A stretch of 64,000 nt of DNA from UBA10324 sp038326325 (GCA_038326325.1 JBBQJW010000003.1:127075-191074); one strand, 5' to 3'. Shown: positions 38,153-45,799, counted from the first letter of the stretch. Notes: a model not told the origin generated them from the sequence alone. Numbers and translations: made by a program.

Positions 38153-38766
38153 ATTAGTGCTATTGCGAAAAGAATGTATTCAAAAATATTTGCCCCTGAT
38201 TTTACAATTGAACCTAACGAGGCAATTTGCAAATTGCCCTTCATCATTATTCCTGAAAAAATATAAACGATTGAAAGTATTGAGAAATACATCAGCCAAC
38301 TTACTCCTATCCAGAATCGTCCATCATAAAGCATGTTTTTTTTTGTGAAGTCACTGATGTTAACTAATAAAATTCCCGAGAAGAAAACCATTATTACGGA
38401 CTGTAACATTTTGATATAAAAATTATATTCCTGAAAACCCATGATTGAGAATGTACTCCAGTACCATAGCAATGAAAAAACAATGGAGGAAATCACTATA
38501 AGAAATGAAACATATTTGTTTTCTGCCCACTCAAATAACAAGTAGGCAGAAATTAAATACTCAACTATTGCAAGAATGTTAAATAGATAGAGATTGTGAA
38601 TTTTTAAAGAACCCATAATTGTAGATACAACAGCTGTTACGCTTGCATAAACCAGAAATATTGTAAATATTTTAAATTCGGCAGTGAGTTTTTTAAAAAG
38701 ATATACCCCAATAAGAGTTACTGCAATACAAGAACAAGTATCTATATATGCTAAAATACGATGCAT
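38116..38766 (-). CDS. Seven-helix membrane protein, possible sensor partner of the histidine kinase
   Basis: 216 residues with about seven hydrophobic helices (for example LAYIDTCSCIAVTLIGVYLF and LLFEWAENKYVSFLIVISSI) and almost no extramembrane domain. I recognise no enzymatic motif. It ends 37 bp inside the kinase gene and begins one base after the stop of the 108-aa gene, so the four genes look translationally coupled. A membrane sensor feeding a sensorless kinase is inferred from this arrangement, not from sequence similarity. Confidence 0.8.
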   Translation of the reverse strand: MHRILAYIDTCSCIAVTLIGVYLFKKLTAEFKIFTIFLVYASVTAVVSTIMGSLKIHNLYLFNILAIVEYLISAYLLFEWAENKYVSFLIVISSIVFSLLWYWSTFSIMGFQEYNFYIKMLQSVIMVFFSGILLVNISDFTKKNMLYDGRFWIGVSWLMYFSILSIVYIFSGIMMKGNLQIASLGSIVKSGANIFEYILFAIALICSSLQRRSYLA

Positions 38767-38767
38767 T

Positions 38768-39094
38768 TTATTTTAGTAATGGGCTATTGCTTGTATCACA
38801 CATTGAGGGACATGGATAAGCTTCATCAATACAAATATCAACGATGTCATTCTGGTTTGAATCAGCAGCAACTAAAACTGTCATGATGTGAATGTTGCCA
38901 TCATCCTGAATATTTTGTCCGAGATAAATCCTGATTCCTTGCGCGTCATTTTGAGCGAGAAGATTGTTAATTAAATCTTTTCCTACGAAGTATGCTTTCT
39001 TGTTATTCGGATAATTTGTTCTGAACGAACGGGTGTATCCTGCACCTGTGTTAATTGAAATTGCGCGACCTTCTGTTCCGTCAAATGTTGGCAT
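38768..39094 (-). CDS. Conserved small cytoplasmic protein of unknown function (108 aa), first gene of signalling cluster
   Basis: It starts MPTFDGTEGRAISINTGAGY and lacks a signal peptide. The stretch KKAYFVGKDLINNLLAQNDA, then GIRIYLGQNIQDDGNIHIMT and VLVAADSNQNDIV, resembles a family I recall as frequent in Bacteroidota and unassigned. The end has three cysteines (YPCPSMCDTS plus one more upstream, IVDICIDEAY), which might bind metal or form disulfides. One base separates its stop from the next start. It may be a ligand-binding or scaffolding partner of the membrane protein. Confidence 0.72.
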   Translation of the reverse strand: MPTFDGTEGRAISINTGAGYTRSFRTNYPNNKKAYFVGKDLINNLLAQNDAQGIRIYLGQNIQDDGNIHIMTVLVAADSNQNDIVDICIDEAYPCPSMCDTSNSPLLK

Positions 39095-39434
39095 GATGTG
39101 TAAGTTTTAAATTTAGAAATGATTTTTTGTTCGCGATAAATGTAATTAAGCGCGGGCGAGTTTTTTAACGATGCAGGTTTTGTGCAGAAATTTTAGCAGG
39201 AATATTTATTTGCTAAAACTATTGCTGGTAAAGCATTTCAGGGAATTATTCTGACGAATGTCTCTTTTTTTCTATAGTACAATTGTATTAGTAAAATCAT
39301 CTAATTATAGGATGGCTCTGTAACTTAAATTCATACAATTATACTATTGACTTGTGGTGTAACACCAATGTAAGTTTGTATTCGAAAATGAAAATAAGTT
39401 AATGAGAATAAAAATGGCTCATCGAAAAAATAAA

Positions 39435-39568
39435 ATAAATACCTGCCATGAAATCTAAAGAACCAAAAACTTACCTGACAAATCGTTTAGTGTTTAGGGA
39501 AAACAACTTAAAACGAGGAGTATCCTTTACTGAGTCAAGGTTTTTTGATTTCATGGTCAGGTTATTTG
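39435..39568. repeat. Imperfect inverted-repeat element (MITE-like or long hairpin)
   Basis: The left arm around 39437-39464 (ACCTGCCATGAAATC, then AACC) is matched in reverse complement by the right arm 39539-39567 (GGTTTTTT, then GATTTCATGGTCAGG). The core CCATGAAATC/GATTTCATGG is perfect over 10 bp and the pairing extends outward through ACCTG and an A/T tract, about 28 bp per arm. The ~75-bp interior is not self-complementary. It could be a small non-autonomous mobile element or a regulatory hairpin. Confidence 0.6.
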
Positions 39569-39600
39569 TAAAAAGTTATTTAAAAATCCTTGTCAGTTAA
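39448..39600 (+). CDS. Possible small ORF (50 aa) inside the inverted-repeat element
   Basis: ATG at 39448 to TAA at 39600, beginning MKSKEPKTYLTNRLVFRENN and ending in a hydrophobic tail, LKILVS. It lies almost entirely within the inverted repeat, so it may be accidental. No ribosome-binding site is evident and I recognise no family. Confidence 0.22.
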   Translation: MKSKEPKTYLTNRLVFRENNLKRGVSFTESRFFDFMVRLFVKSYLKILVS

Positions 39601-39612
39601 AAAACTCAAAGA

Positions 39613-39693
39613 ATGAAAATGAAATTACAAATGAATGTAAATACTAATCCAGAAAATGAGGAAGAAGAAAACTCAATAGTTTTTCCATTTTAA
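39613..39693 (+). CDS. Possible 26-residue peptide ORF
   Basis: ATG at 39613 to TAA at 39693. The peptide begins MKMKLQMNVNTNPENEEEE and ends in SIVFPF: a basic start, an acidic middle and a hydrophobic end. It lies 18 bases before the start of the 152-aa gene and could be a leader peptide or precursor peptide, or chance. No modifying enzyme is adjacent. Confidence 0.22.
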   Translation: MKMKLQMNVNTNPENEEEENSIVFPF

Positions 39694-39711
39694 AAATTAA
39701 AACCTAAAGTC

Positions 39712-40170
39712 ATGGCACAGATTAAAATAATCAACTTCGAATTTGGGAAGGAAAAAAGCAATACTGAAAAAGGGTTATATCAATTAAATGTTGATTTTGA
39801 ATTTATTGTTTCGAAAGTAGAATTGATGGATCATAAAAATTATGCGGTGCAATTTTCAATTGGCGGATTAGGAACCGATAAACAAAAATTCAAACTCGCT
39901 GGGTGCGAAATGTCTTTATCAGTTTCCATGAACGACTATACAATTGATACTTTAAACCTGAGAATGATAGATGAAAAGGGGCGGCTTCATTATTTACTTC
40001 ACCATGAGTGCGATGGTATTAAACCAACTGATGCTCAGTACAACAAAAAAATTAATGATATAGACTCTGTTTTCGTAATGGCTGATTTATATACTTCAGA
40101 AAATCATTTGTTACTGGGATTTACAGGTTCAGCAAGCAAGATGTTTTCGGGTGTAACAGTTTTGAAGTAA
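39712..40170 (+). CDS. Protein of unknown function (152 aa), beta-rich
   Basis: It starts MAQIKIINFEFGKEKSNTEK with no signal peptide. Alternating hydrophobic segments (YQLNVDFEFIVSKVELMD, YAVQFSIGGLG, DSVFVMADLYTSENHLLLGF) suggest an all-beta fold. LHYLLHHECDGIKPTDA contains a His-rich turn with one Cys. I do not recognise the family. It lies between two repeat- or relic-containing gaps and is not coupled to a neighbour. A 9-bp hairpin, TTACAATTT with AAATTGTAA (40176-40197), follows the stop and may be a weak terminator. Confidence 0.6.
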   Translation: MAQIKIINFEFGKEKSNTEKGLYQLNVDFEFIVSKVELMDHKNYAVQFSIGGLGTDKQKFKLAGCEMSLSVSMNDYTIDTLNLRMIDEKGRLHYLLHHECDGIKPTDAQYNKKINDIDSVFVMADLYTSENHLLLGFTGSASKMFSGVTVLK

Positions 40171-40299
40171 GTAAATTACAATTTATTTAAATTGTAAATG
40201 AATTAAAAAATACATTGTCTTTTTTGATTCTCAATCTGCTTTAATTAAATGTAAAAACATTCCGGTTTAGCTTTTGAATACCATCTTAGAATTACCTCA

Positions 40300-40575
40300 A
40301 TGAAAGAAAACAAATAATCACACCTGATTACAAAACCATCTATCCACTTCAGAATAAAAGAGCTAAACTGTAGGAACAGGAGCTCATGCAATCACTACTT
40401 CGAACCCAATAGTTATATAAGAGTTACTAAAAACAGAGTTGAGTTTTACTCGCTTCGAAAAATTAAGAAAGGCGAAGAACTCTCAGGCGGCAACGGCGAA
40501 AAACACATCATCACGGAACATTGCCTTGCCAATGGGTGCAAAAAATTGCAGAGGATTTATTTAACAGGAAATTAA
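40300..40575 (+). pseudogene. Degenerate SET-domain protein relic
   Basis: After ATG-AAA-GAA-AAC-AAA the frame hits a stop (TAA at ~40315), then stays open to 40575. The conceptual product contains CNHYFEPNSYIRVTKNRVEF and SLRKIKKGEELSGGNG. This mirrors the SET-domain pattern NHSxxPN...RAIRDIKKGEEL...NYNG, but the active-site Ser after NH and the catalytic Tyr are not kept, and the first half of the domain is missing. A late segment with two Cys (CLANGCKKLQRI) follows. It reads as a decayed lysine methyltransferase-like gene rather than a working one. Confidence 0.5.
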
Positions 40576-40728
40576 AACTGTTACAGTTAGTATCTGCTTT
40601 TCAAGTTAGTGTTCAGTATTATATTATTTCACACTCTTGGTCTTCATTAAAATGATATTCACATTTTAAGTTGTATTCATTTTCAAATCTTCAAATCAAC
40701 AAATTATCAAATCAGTATTTTCGCCGCC

Positions 40729-42081
40729 ATGTACTTTAATAACATACTCGAAACAATTGGCAACACTCCGCTCGTAAAGTTGAACAGTGTTACAAAAGAT
40801 TTACCCTGCACCGTACTTGCGAAAGTGGAATCATTCAACCCCGGCAATTCCATAAAAGACAGAATAGGAGTGAAGATGTTACAGGATGCTGAGAAAAATG
40901 GTTTGATAAAACCCGGCTTCACCATCATCGAAGGTACAAGCGGCAATACCGGAATGGGACTCGCGCTCTATGCTATCGCGAAAGGATACAAATGCATTTT
41001 CACTACCACCGATAAACAGAGTAAAGAAAAAGCTGACATACTTCGCGCAGTTGGGGCCGAAGTAATTGTGTGTCCTACAAATGTTGATGCTGCTGACCCG
41101 CGCAGTTATTATTCTGTGTCAAGAAGATTGACTGAAGAAACTCCCAACTCATGGAAACCCGATCAGTACAATAATCTCAGCAACTCACTCGCACACTACG
41201 AAGGCACAGGTCCAGAAATATGGAAACAGACCGAAGGAAAAATCACGCACCTTGTTGTTGGTACTGGAACAGGCGGCACTATTTCCGGCACTTCAAAATA
41301 CCTGAAAGAGCAGAATAAAAATGTTCAGTCCTGGGCCATTGACACTTATGGTTCAGTACTCAAAAAATATCACGAGACAGGAATTCTGGATGAGAAAGAA
41401 ATTTATCCATACATCACCGAAGGCATCGGAGAAGATATTCTACCAGATAATGTCAACTTCAAACTCATCGATCATTTCGAAAAAGTAACTGATAAGGCCG
41501 GAGCCATCATGGCGCGGCGCATTACTAAGGAAGAAGGAATTTTTGTCGGCTACTCCGCCGGCTCCGCTATTCAGGGACTGTTACAGATGAAAGATAAACT
41601 AAAGAAAGATGATTTAGTGGTGGTGATTTTCCACGACCACGGCAGCCGCTATGTCGGCAAATTATATAATGACGATTGGATGCGCGAGCGCGGTTTCCTC
41701 GATGTAAAAACAGTGAACGATTTATTGAAAGGCCGTAGTGGAAAATTAATTTCTGTTACACCTGCACAAACCATTGGCGAAGCAATTATTGAATTGAAGA
41801 AAAACGATATTGACCAGTTGCCTGTAATTGAAAACGGAAAAGTAGTAGGAGCTATTACCGAGAGCAAACTATTTAATCTGTTGCTCGAAGACGCGGAAGT
41901 AAAAAACAAACAGGTAGGAGCGTTGATGGAAAAACCATTCCCCGAAGTGAGTGCCGATGTAGCAGTTGACAAACTTGCCAAGTTCATCACCAAAGAAAAC
42001 CCTGCGGTACTTGCGAAAGATTCAACCGGCAACCTGCACATCATTACCAAGTATGATATTATTTCCGCGTTGGGTAGTTGA
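40729..42081 (+). CDS. cbs: Cystathionine beta-synthase
   Basis: 450 residues: an N-terminal fold-type II PLP domain plus a C-terminal CBS pair. ETIGNTPLVKLNSV and ESFNPGNSIKDRIGVKML carry the Schiff-base Lys (near residue 43), EGTSGNTGMGLALYA the phosphate/substrate loop, and VVGTGTGGTISGTSKYLK the PLP phosphate-binding glycines. The CBS-domain tail starts about residue 335 (LISVTPAQTIGEAIIELKK). The enzyme condenses serine and homocysteine to cystathionine. TATTTTCG just upstream is a one-mismatch -7 element. Cysteine synthase is the main alternative, but the CBS tail argues for this call. Confidence 0.93.
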   Translation: MYFNNILETIGNTPLVKLNSVTKDLPCTVLAKVESFNPGNSIKDRIGVKMLQDAEKNGLIKPGFTIIEGTSGNTGMGLALYAIAKGYKCIFTTTDKQSKEKADILRAVGAEVIVCPTNVDAADPRSYYSVSRRLTEETPNSWKPDQYNNLSNSLAHYEGTGPEIWKQTEGKITHLVVGTGTGGTISGTSKYLKEQNKNVQSWAIDTYGSVLKKYHETGILDEKEIYPYITEGIGEDILPDNVNFKLIDHFEKVTDKAGAIMARRITKEEGIFVGYSAGSAIQGLLQMKDKLKKDDLVVVIFHDHGSRYVGKLYNDDWMRERGFLDVKTVNDLLKGRSGKLISVTPAQTIGEAIIELKKNDIDQLPVIENGKVVGAITESKLFNLLLEDAEVKNKQVGALMEKPFPEVSADVAVDKLAKFITKENPAVLAKDSTGNLHIITKYDIISALGS

Positions 42082-42095
42082 AATACTGATTTGAA

Positions 42096-42359
42096 ATGAG
42101 TTTGAAGAAGCGAAAAGAAAACGAGCGCAAGTTTGGAAATTGGAATGAAACTGAAACAGGTAGATCTTATTTCTTTGAAGTGAAAGGAAGATTAGGCTGG
42201 AAAGCCCGTTATGTAAAAGAAGTTGACGCAAATGAACGAACTGTGAAATTTTTTCAGGAAATTTACAATCACAAAAATGTTCTTGTCGAGGTACATGAAA
42301 AATTTCCAAATGACAAAGGACATAAAAAAATTAAATCAAATGGAAATCACAAAAGATAA
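42096..42359 (+). CDS. Small protein of unknown function, first of an overlapping gene pair (87 aa)
   Basis: It starts MSLKKRKENERKFGNWNETE. The middle, GRSYFFEVKGRLGWKARYVK, followed by KFFQEIYNHKNVLVEVHEKF, looks like a small alpha/beta domain; the tail is basic. I recall similar short proteins in Bacteroidota followed by a partner like the next gene, but no described function. Its last 20 bases overlap the start of that gene. The size, order and overlap resemble a toxin-antitoxin pair; no toxin motif is visible. Confidence 0.68.
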   Translation: MSLKKRKENERKFGNWNETETGRSYFFEVKGRLGWKARYVKEVDANERTVKFFQEIYNHKNVLVEVHEKFPNDKGHKKIKSNGNHKR

Positions 42360-42600
42360 AGTGGCGAAAAAAGTCATTAGCTACCTTAAGCATCAGATTA
42401 CTATTAACGAATTGGTTCATTGGTCGGAAAATATTTTGATGGATGGAACATTTAAACAAGGGGAAGAAAAAATTCTTCGCGATGTTACAGGTCAACTTGG
42501 GTTGGCTGATGTAAAAGCGTTTGGTTTAAACTGGGACGATTGCGCTGCGCTAATGAAAAAACTTGGATATAAAATTAAGATTGAAGCGATTGCCGCTTGA
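42340..42600 (+). CDS. Small helical protein of unknown function, second of the overlapping pair (86 aa)
   Basis: Preferred start ATG 42340 (MEITKDKVAKKVISYLKHQI); the frame is open to 42277, but the extra 21 residues look unconserved and would lie deep inside the upstream gene. ITINELVHWSENILMDGTF and GLADVKAFGLNWDDCAALMK are clearly structured, mostly helical, and acidic. The acidic partner and basic first protein could form a complex. No DNA-binding motif is certain. Confidence 0.68.
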   Translation: MEITKDKVAKKVISYLKHQITINELVHWSENILMDGTFKQGEEKILRDVTGQLGLADVKAFGLNWDDCAALMKKLGYKIKIEAIAA

Positions 42601-42617
42601 TAATATAATCGAGCCCG

Positions 42618-42693
42618 GAATAAAACAGATGCTACGCATTGTAACGGATTTTAAAATCAGATTTCATCTTGACCATCAATTCAATCTGCGTTC
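42618..42693. repeat. Dispersed degenerate hairpin element, copy 1
   Basis: The right arm 42664-42693 (TTGACCATCA, then ATCTGCGTTC) shares 24 of 30 positions with 44266-44295. The left part begins GAAT and contains CAGAT and GATTTTAAAATC, pairing loosely with the right arm. It lies 26 bases before the 494-aa gene. Confidence 0.5.
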
Positions 42694-42718
42694 TATCTTT
42701 GAGTGAACTGAAAACAAA

Positions 42719-44203
42719 ATGAAAACAGCGGCAATTATTTTATTGATTTTATGCTGTTACAGTTTTAATGCTGCTGCGCAGAAAGAGGATAGAGTTTGGG
42801 TATTTGACGACAGCATAGCAATTGATTGGAATGATACATTGAATCCAATCGTTTATAAAATTGGCACCACTCAATGTTTTGATGAGAATTATGCTTCAAT
42901 CTGCAGTAAAAATGGTGATTTGAGATTTTATATTGGTGGTTCAAGTCAGAATTTTAATACCTATATGTTTTCATCTATTTATGGGGCTAATAACTATAAG
43001 GTTCAAAATGGTGATAGTATTCGGAGTCATCGTTCAATCACTCAAGGAATGCTTTTTTTGCCATTTCTAAACGATACTAATAAATATTATTTATTTTATC
43101 TTTCTTTTGAAAGTCCTTACTATACTGGGAATGGCTTATATTATAGTATTATTGATAAATCCATTGATACATTTGGTTCCGTTATTGTTAAAAATGTTTT
43201 AGTGGATTCTACCACTTTTACAGAGAAAATGACCGCAGTCAAGCATGGAAATGGAGAAGATTGGTGGATTGTAGTCCATAAAGATAACAGCAATCAATTT
43301 TTTAAATTTTTACTTACGCCTTCTGGATTATCAGGCCCTTTTATTCAGACAATTGGCCCAATCCTCACAGGAAACTCTCAAGGGCAAATGAAATTTTCAC
43401 CTAACGGTAATAAACTTGGACTTGTTTCAATTCAAGGTAATAAGATAGCAATGTTTGATTTTAATAGGTGTACGGGGCAAATTAGTAATTATCAGAATTT
43501 AGGAAATCATAAATCTTATGGTTGTTCTTTTTCTCTAAATGGTCATATTTTTTATGCTGCAACAAATACAATGAATAGCATTGGCTTGGGTATTGACAGT
43601 TTGTTTCAATTTAATCTTGATTCTGTAAATATTTCACAGACAAAATACTTAGTTTGGGTATCAAACAATGACTCTTTTCATATAGGTCAACTTTTATTAT
43701 CTCCAAACAATAAAATTTATTTTGGCACGCAATACTCATTTATTGATCCAACTTATCACTCATTTAATAACATGAATTTTTCATTTATTAATAATCCTGA
43801 TATTTATGGTTCTGGATGTAATATTCAACCACATAGTTTTAATTTAAATGGAAGGATATCTATGGCAGGTTTACCAAACATGATCAATTACAATTTAAGT
43901 GCATTGGATGATAGCCCATGTGATACATTGGGATTGGGAATAAATGGAATTGAAGCAGTGCCTTATCCACTATTAAATATTTATCCTAATCCTGCAAGTG
44001 ATGAATTAACTATTGAAGTGCTGAATGGAATTGCACCAAAGGAAATTGAAATTATAAACTCGTTGGGTGTAACGGTTATGAAACTGAAACAAACAAAACC
44101 CAATCAACAAGTAAATATTAAATCGCTTGCTGCCGGAGTTTATTTTGTAAAGGTGAGAATGAAGGATGGTAGTGTAACGGTGAGGAAATTTGTCAAGCAA
44201 TAA
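42719..44203 (+). CDS. Secreted protein of unknown function with T9SS type A sorting domain (494 aa)
   Basis: Signal peptide MKTAAIILLILCCYSFNAAA. The central ~380 residues (for example FSPNGNKLGLVSIQGNKIAM, FDFNRCTGQISNY, LLLSPNNKIYFGTQ) have the repeated strand pattern of a beta-propeller, with WD40/YVTN-like turns. The last ~75 residues (LLNIYPNPASDELTIEV, INSLGVTVMKL, LAAGVYFVKV, RKFVKQ) are a T9SS type A sorting domain. It should be exported to the surface. Its GC content is low even for this window. Related hairpin elements flank it on both sides. Confidence 0.83.
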   Translation: MKTAAIILLILCCYSFNAAAQKEDRVWVFDDSIAIDWNDTLNPIVYKIGTTQCFDENYASICSKNGDLRFYIGGSSQNFNTYMFSSIYGANNYKVQNGDSIRSHRSITQGMLFLPFLNDTNKYYLFYLSFESPYYTGNGLYYSIIDKSIDTFGSVIVKNVLVDSTTFTEKMTAVKHGNGEDWWIVVHKDNSNQFFKFLLTPSGLSGPFIQTIGPILTGNSQGQMKFSPNGNKLGLVSIQGNKIAMFDFNRCTGQISNYQNLGNHKSYGCSFSLNGHIFYAATNTMNSIGLGIDSLFQFNLDSVNISQTKYLVWVSNNDSFHIGQLLLSPNNKIYFGTQYSFIDPTYHSFNNMNFSFINNPDIYGSGCNIQPHSFNLNGRISMAGLPNMINYNLSALDDSPCDTLGLGINGIEAVPYPLLNIYPNPASDELTIEVLNGIAPKEIEIINSLGVTVMKLKQTKPNQQVNIKSLAAGVYFVKVRMKDGSVTVRKFVKQ

Positions 44204-44211
44204 ATACAATA

Positions 44212-44295
44212 GAACACTGATGACCCTGAATGAGCAGATTAACTATGATAAATAAAAAATCAAGTTTATCGTGACCATCAGCTCCATCAGCGTTC
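44212..44295. repeat. Dispersed hairpin element, copy 2, running into the next gene's start
   Basis: The left arm GAACACTGATGACCCTGA (from 44212) is matched by the reverse complement of the right arm ending CATCAGCGTTC at 44295, i.e. GAACGCTGATG. The right arm supplies the GTG start and first eight codons of the BtuF-like gene at 44271. Confidence 0.6.
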
Positions 44296-45086
44296 AATCC
44301 ATTAAAGACCAACTCGGAACGCAACTTCACTTCACTAAAACACCAACAAGAATTATATCAGTTGTTCCGTCCATCACCGAATTGCTATATGATTTAGGAT
44401 TAAGAGAAGAAGTAATCGCCATTACAAAATTTTGTGTTCACCCGAATGAATGGTTCCGCACCAAACCAAGAATAGGAGGAACCAAGCAATTGAAAATTGA
44501 TTTAATAAAATCATTGCAACCCGGTCTCATCATCGCTAACAAAGAAGAGAACACACAAACAGATATTGATGCACTGGCACAATTCGCAACAGTTTATATC
44601 AGCGATATAAAAACAATTGATGATGCTTATCAAATGATAAATGATGTCGGGGCAATCACAAACAGAATAACCGAAGCGGAAAAACTAATTGAAGAAATAA
44701 AAACTGCATTCAGAAACTTCTCTCTCCCCTTTGGGGAGAGTCGGAGAGGGGCTCTCTACTTCATCTGGCGAGAACCCTACATGCTCGCAGGCGGCGATAC
44801 TTTCATTTCACAAATGATGCAACATGCAGGATTTGAAAATGCAGCAGCGCATCTCAATCGCTATCCAACCGTTACACCCGAAGAAATAAAAAATCTCAAT
44901 CCCGAAATATTATTACTCTCATCAGAACCATTTCCCTTCAAACAAAAACATATTGATGAAATGAAAGAGATTTTTCCTGCCAAAAAAATTATTTTAGTGG
45001 ATGGGGAAATGTTCAGTTGGTTTGGTAGCAGAATGAAACTCGCTCCTGATTACTTTAGCACTTTAATACAAGCAATTAGCTTTTAG
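44271..45086 (+). CDS. BtuF-like helical-backbone metal/corrinoid-binding protein
   Basis: 271 residues from GTG 44271, no signal peptide visible. RIISVVPSITELLYDLGLRE is the family N-terminal motif, then TKPRIGGTKQLKIDLIKSLQ and PGLIIANKEENTQTDI. REPYMLAGGDTFISQMMQHA, GFENAA and DGEMFSWFGSRM complete the C-terminal lobe. Homologues bind vitamin B12 or other metal complexes for ABC import, but without a signal peptide this copy may act in the cytoplasm. The start lies in a repeat element, so the true N-terminus is uncertain. A palindromic insert (44720-44756) encodes SLPFGESRRGA inside the protein. The ABC ATPase downstream is LolD-like and probably unrelated. Confidence 0.82.
   Translation: MTISSISVQSIKDQLGTQLHFTKTPTRIISVVPSITELLYDLGLREEVIAITKFCVHPNEWFRTKPRIGGTKQLKIDLIKSLQPGLIIANKEENTQTDIDALAQFATVYISDIKTIDDAYQMINDVGAITNRITEAEKLIEEIKTAFRNFSLPFGESRRGALYFIWREPYMLAGGDTFISQMMQHAGFENAAAHLNRYPTVTPEEIKNLNPEILLLSSEPFPFKQKHIDEMKEIFPAKKIILVDGEMFSWFGSRMKLAPDYFSTLIQAISF
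44720..44756. repeat. Palindromic GC-rich repeat inserted in frame within a coding gene
   Basis: CTCTCCCC (44722-44729), TTT, GGGGAGAG (44733-44740) is a perfect 8-bp hairpin, followed by TCGGAGAGGGGCTC. This matches a CTCTCC...GGAGAG type repeat often seen between genes in Bacteroidota (from memory). Its composition differs sharply from the surrounding AT-rich gene. Length and frame keep the host gene open. Confidence 0.72.
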
Positions 45087-45148
45087 CTAATAGCAAAATA
45101 CAAAACAACTAACCACTAAATACTAAAAGCCAACAGCTATTATAAAAA

Positions 45149-45799
45149 ATGATTCAGGCAGTAAATGTTTCAAAGTCTTATGGAGATATTCCGGTATTAA
45201 AGGGAGTATCAATAAAAATTGATAAAGGAGAAGTTGTTTCAATAGTTGGTGCATCGGGGGCAGGAAAGAGCACACTGTTACACATCATTGGGTTGCTTGA
45301 CAGACCTGATGGGGGAGAAGTAATTATTGAAGATAAAAATTTGGCAAATATGTCAGACAAAGAATTGTCTGCGTTTCGAAACAAGCACATTGGTTTTGTT
45401 TTTCAGTTTCATCATCTGCTTCCTGAATTTACTGCTCTCGAAAATGTTTGTATTCCGGGTTGGATTGGAAAACGAAATGATAAAATTGTAAAACAGGAAG
45501 CAAAAGAATTACTCGACTATCTCGGACTCACTGAAAGGATGGAACACAAGCCATCTCAACTTTCAGGAGGAGAACAACAACGAGTTGCAGTTGCCCGCGC
45601 ATTAATAAATCATCCGCAGGTTGTGTTGGCAGATGAACCATCGGGTAATCTTGATTCTGATAATGCGAGAGAGTTGCACGAATTATTTTTTCGGTTGCGA
45701 AAAGAATTTTATCAAACATTTGTGATTGTTACGCACAATGAAGAATTAGCAAAACTTGCCGATAGAGAAATCACCATTCGTGATGGAAGATTGTATTGA
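45149..45799 (+). CDS. lolD: LolD-like ABC transporter ATP-binding protein
   Basis: 216 residues. Walker A GASGAGKST (near residue 37-45), Q-loop FQFHHLLPEFTALENV, signature LSGGEQQRVAVARAL, Walker B VVLADEPSGNLD and switch His in VTHNEELAKLADR are all intact. The Q-loop region and length match the LolCDE/MacB-like subfamily, which extracts lipoproteins from the inner membrane. The permease LolC/E is not next to it, which is common in this phylum. 62 bp from the preceding gene, with a low-complexity spacer. Confidence 0.88.
   Translation: MIQAVNVSKSYGDIPVLKGVSIKIDKGEVVSIVGASGAGKSTLLHIIGLLDRPDGGEVIIEDKNLANMSDKELSAFRNKHIGFVFQFHHLLPEFTALENVCIPGWIGKRNDKIVKQEAKELLDYLGLTERMEHKPSQLSGGEQQRVAVARALINHPQVVLADEPSGNLDSDNARELHELFFRLRKEFYQTFVIVTHNEELAKLADREITIRDGRLY

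Larger units (their letters stand above)
39095..39711. other. 617-bp intergenic region between divergent units
   Basis: Very AT-rich and without a long ORF. It holds one TGTWACA copy (39358-39364), a large imperfect inverted repeat (39435-39568) and two very short possible ORFs (39448-39600 and 39613-39693), listed separately. I see no tRNA-like fold. Confidence 0.5.

Noticed and set aside
39095..40728. Possible tRNA or small structured RNA in the gene-poor stretch
   Set aside because: No cloverleaf or conserved T-loop (GGTTCGAATCC-type) sequence was seen.
45149..45799. LolD-like ATPase as partner of the BtuF-like protein in one importer operon
   Set aside because: The ATPase motifs fit the lipoprotein-release subfamily, the BtuF-like protein has no signal peptide, and there is no BtuC-type permease.
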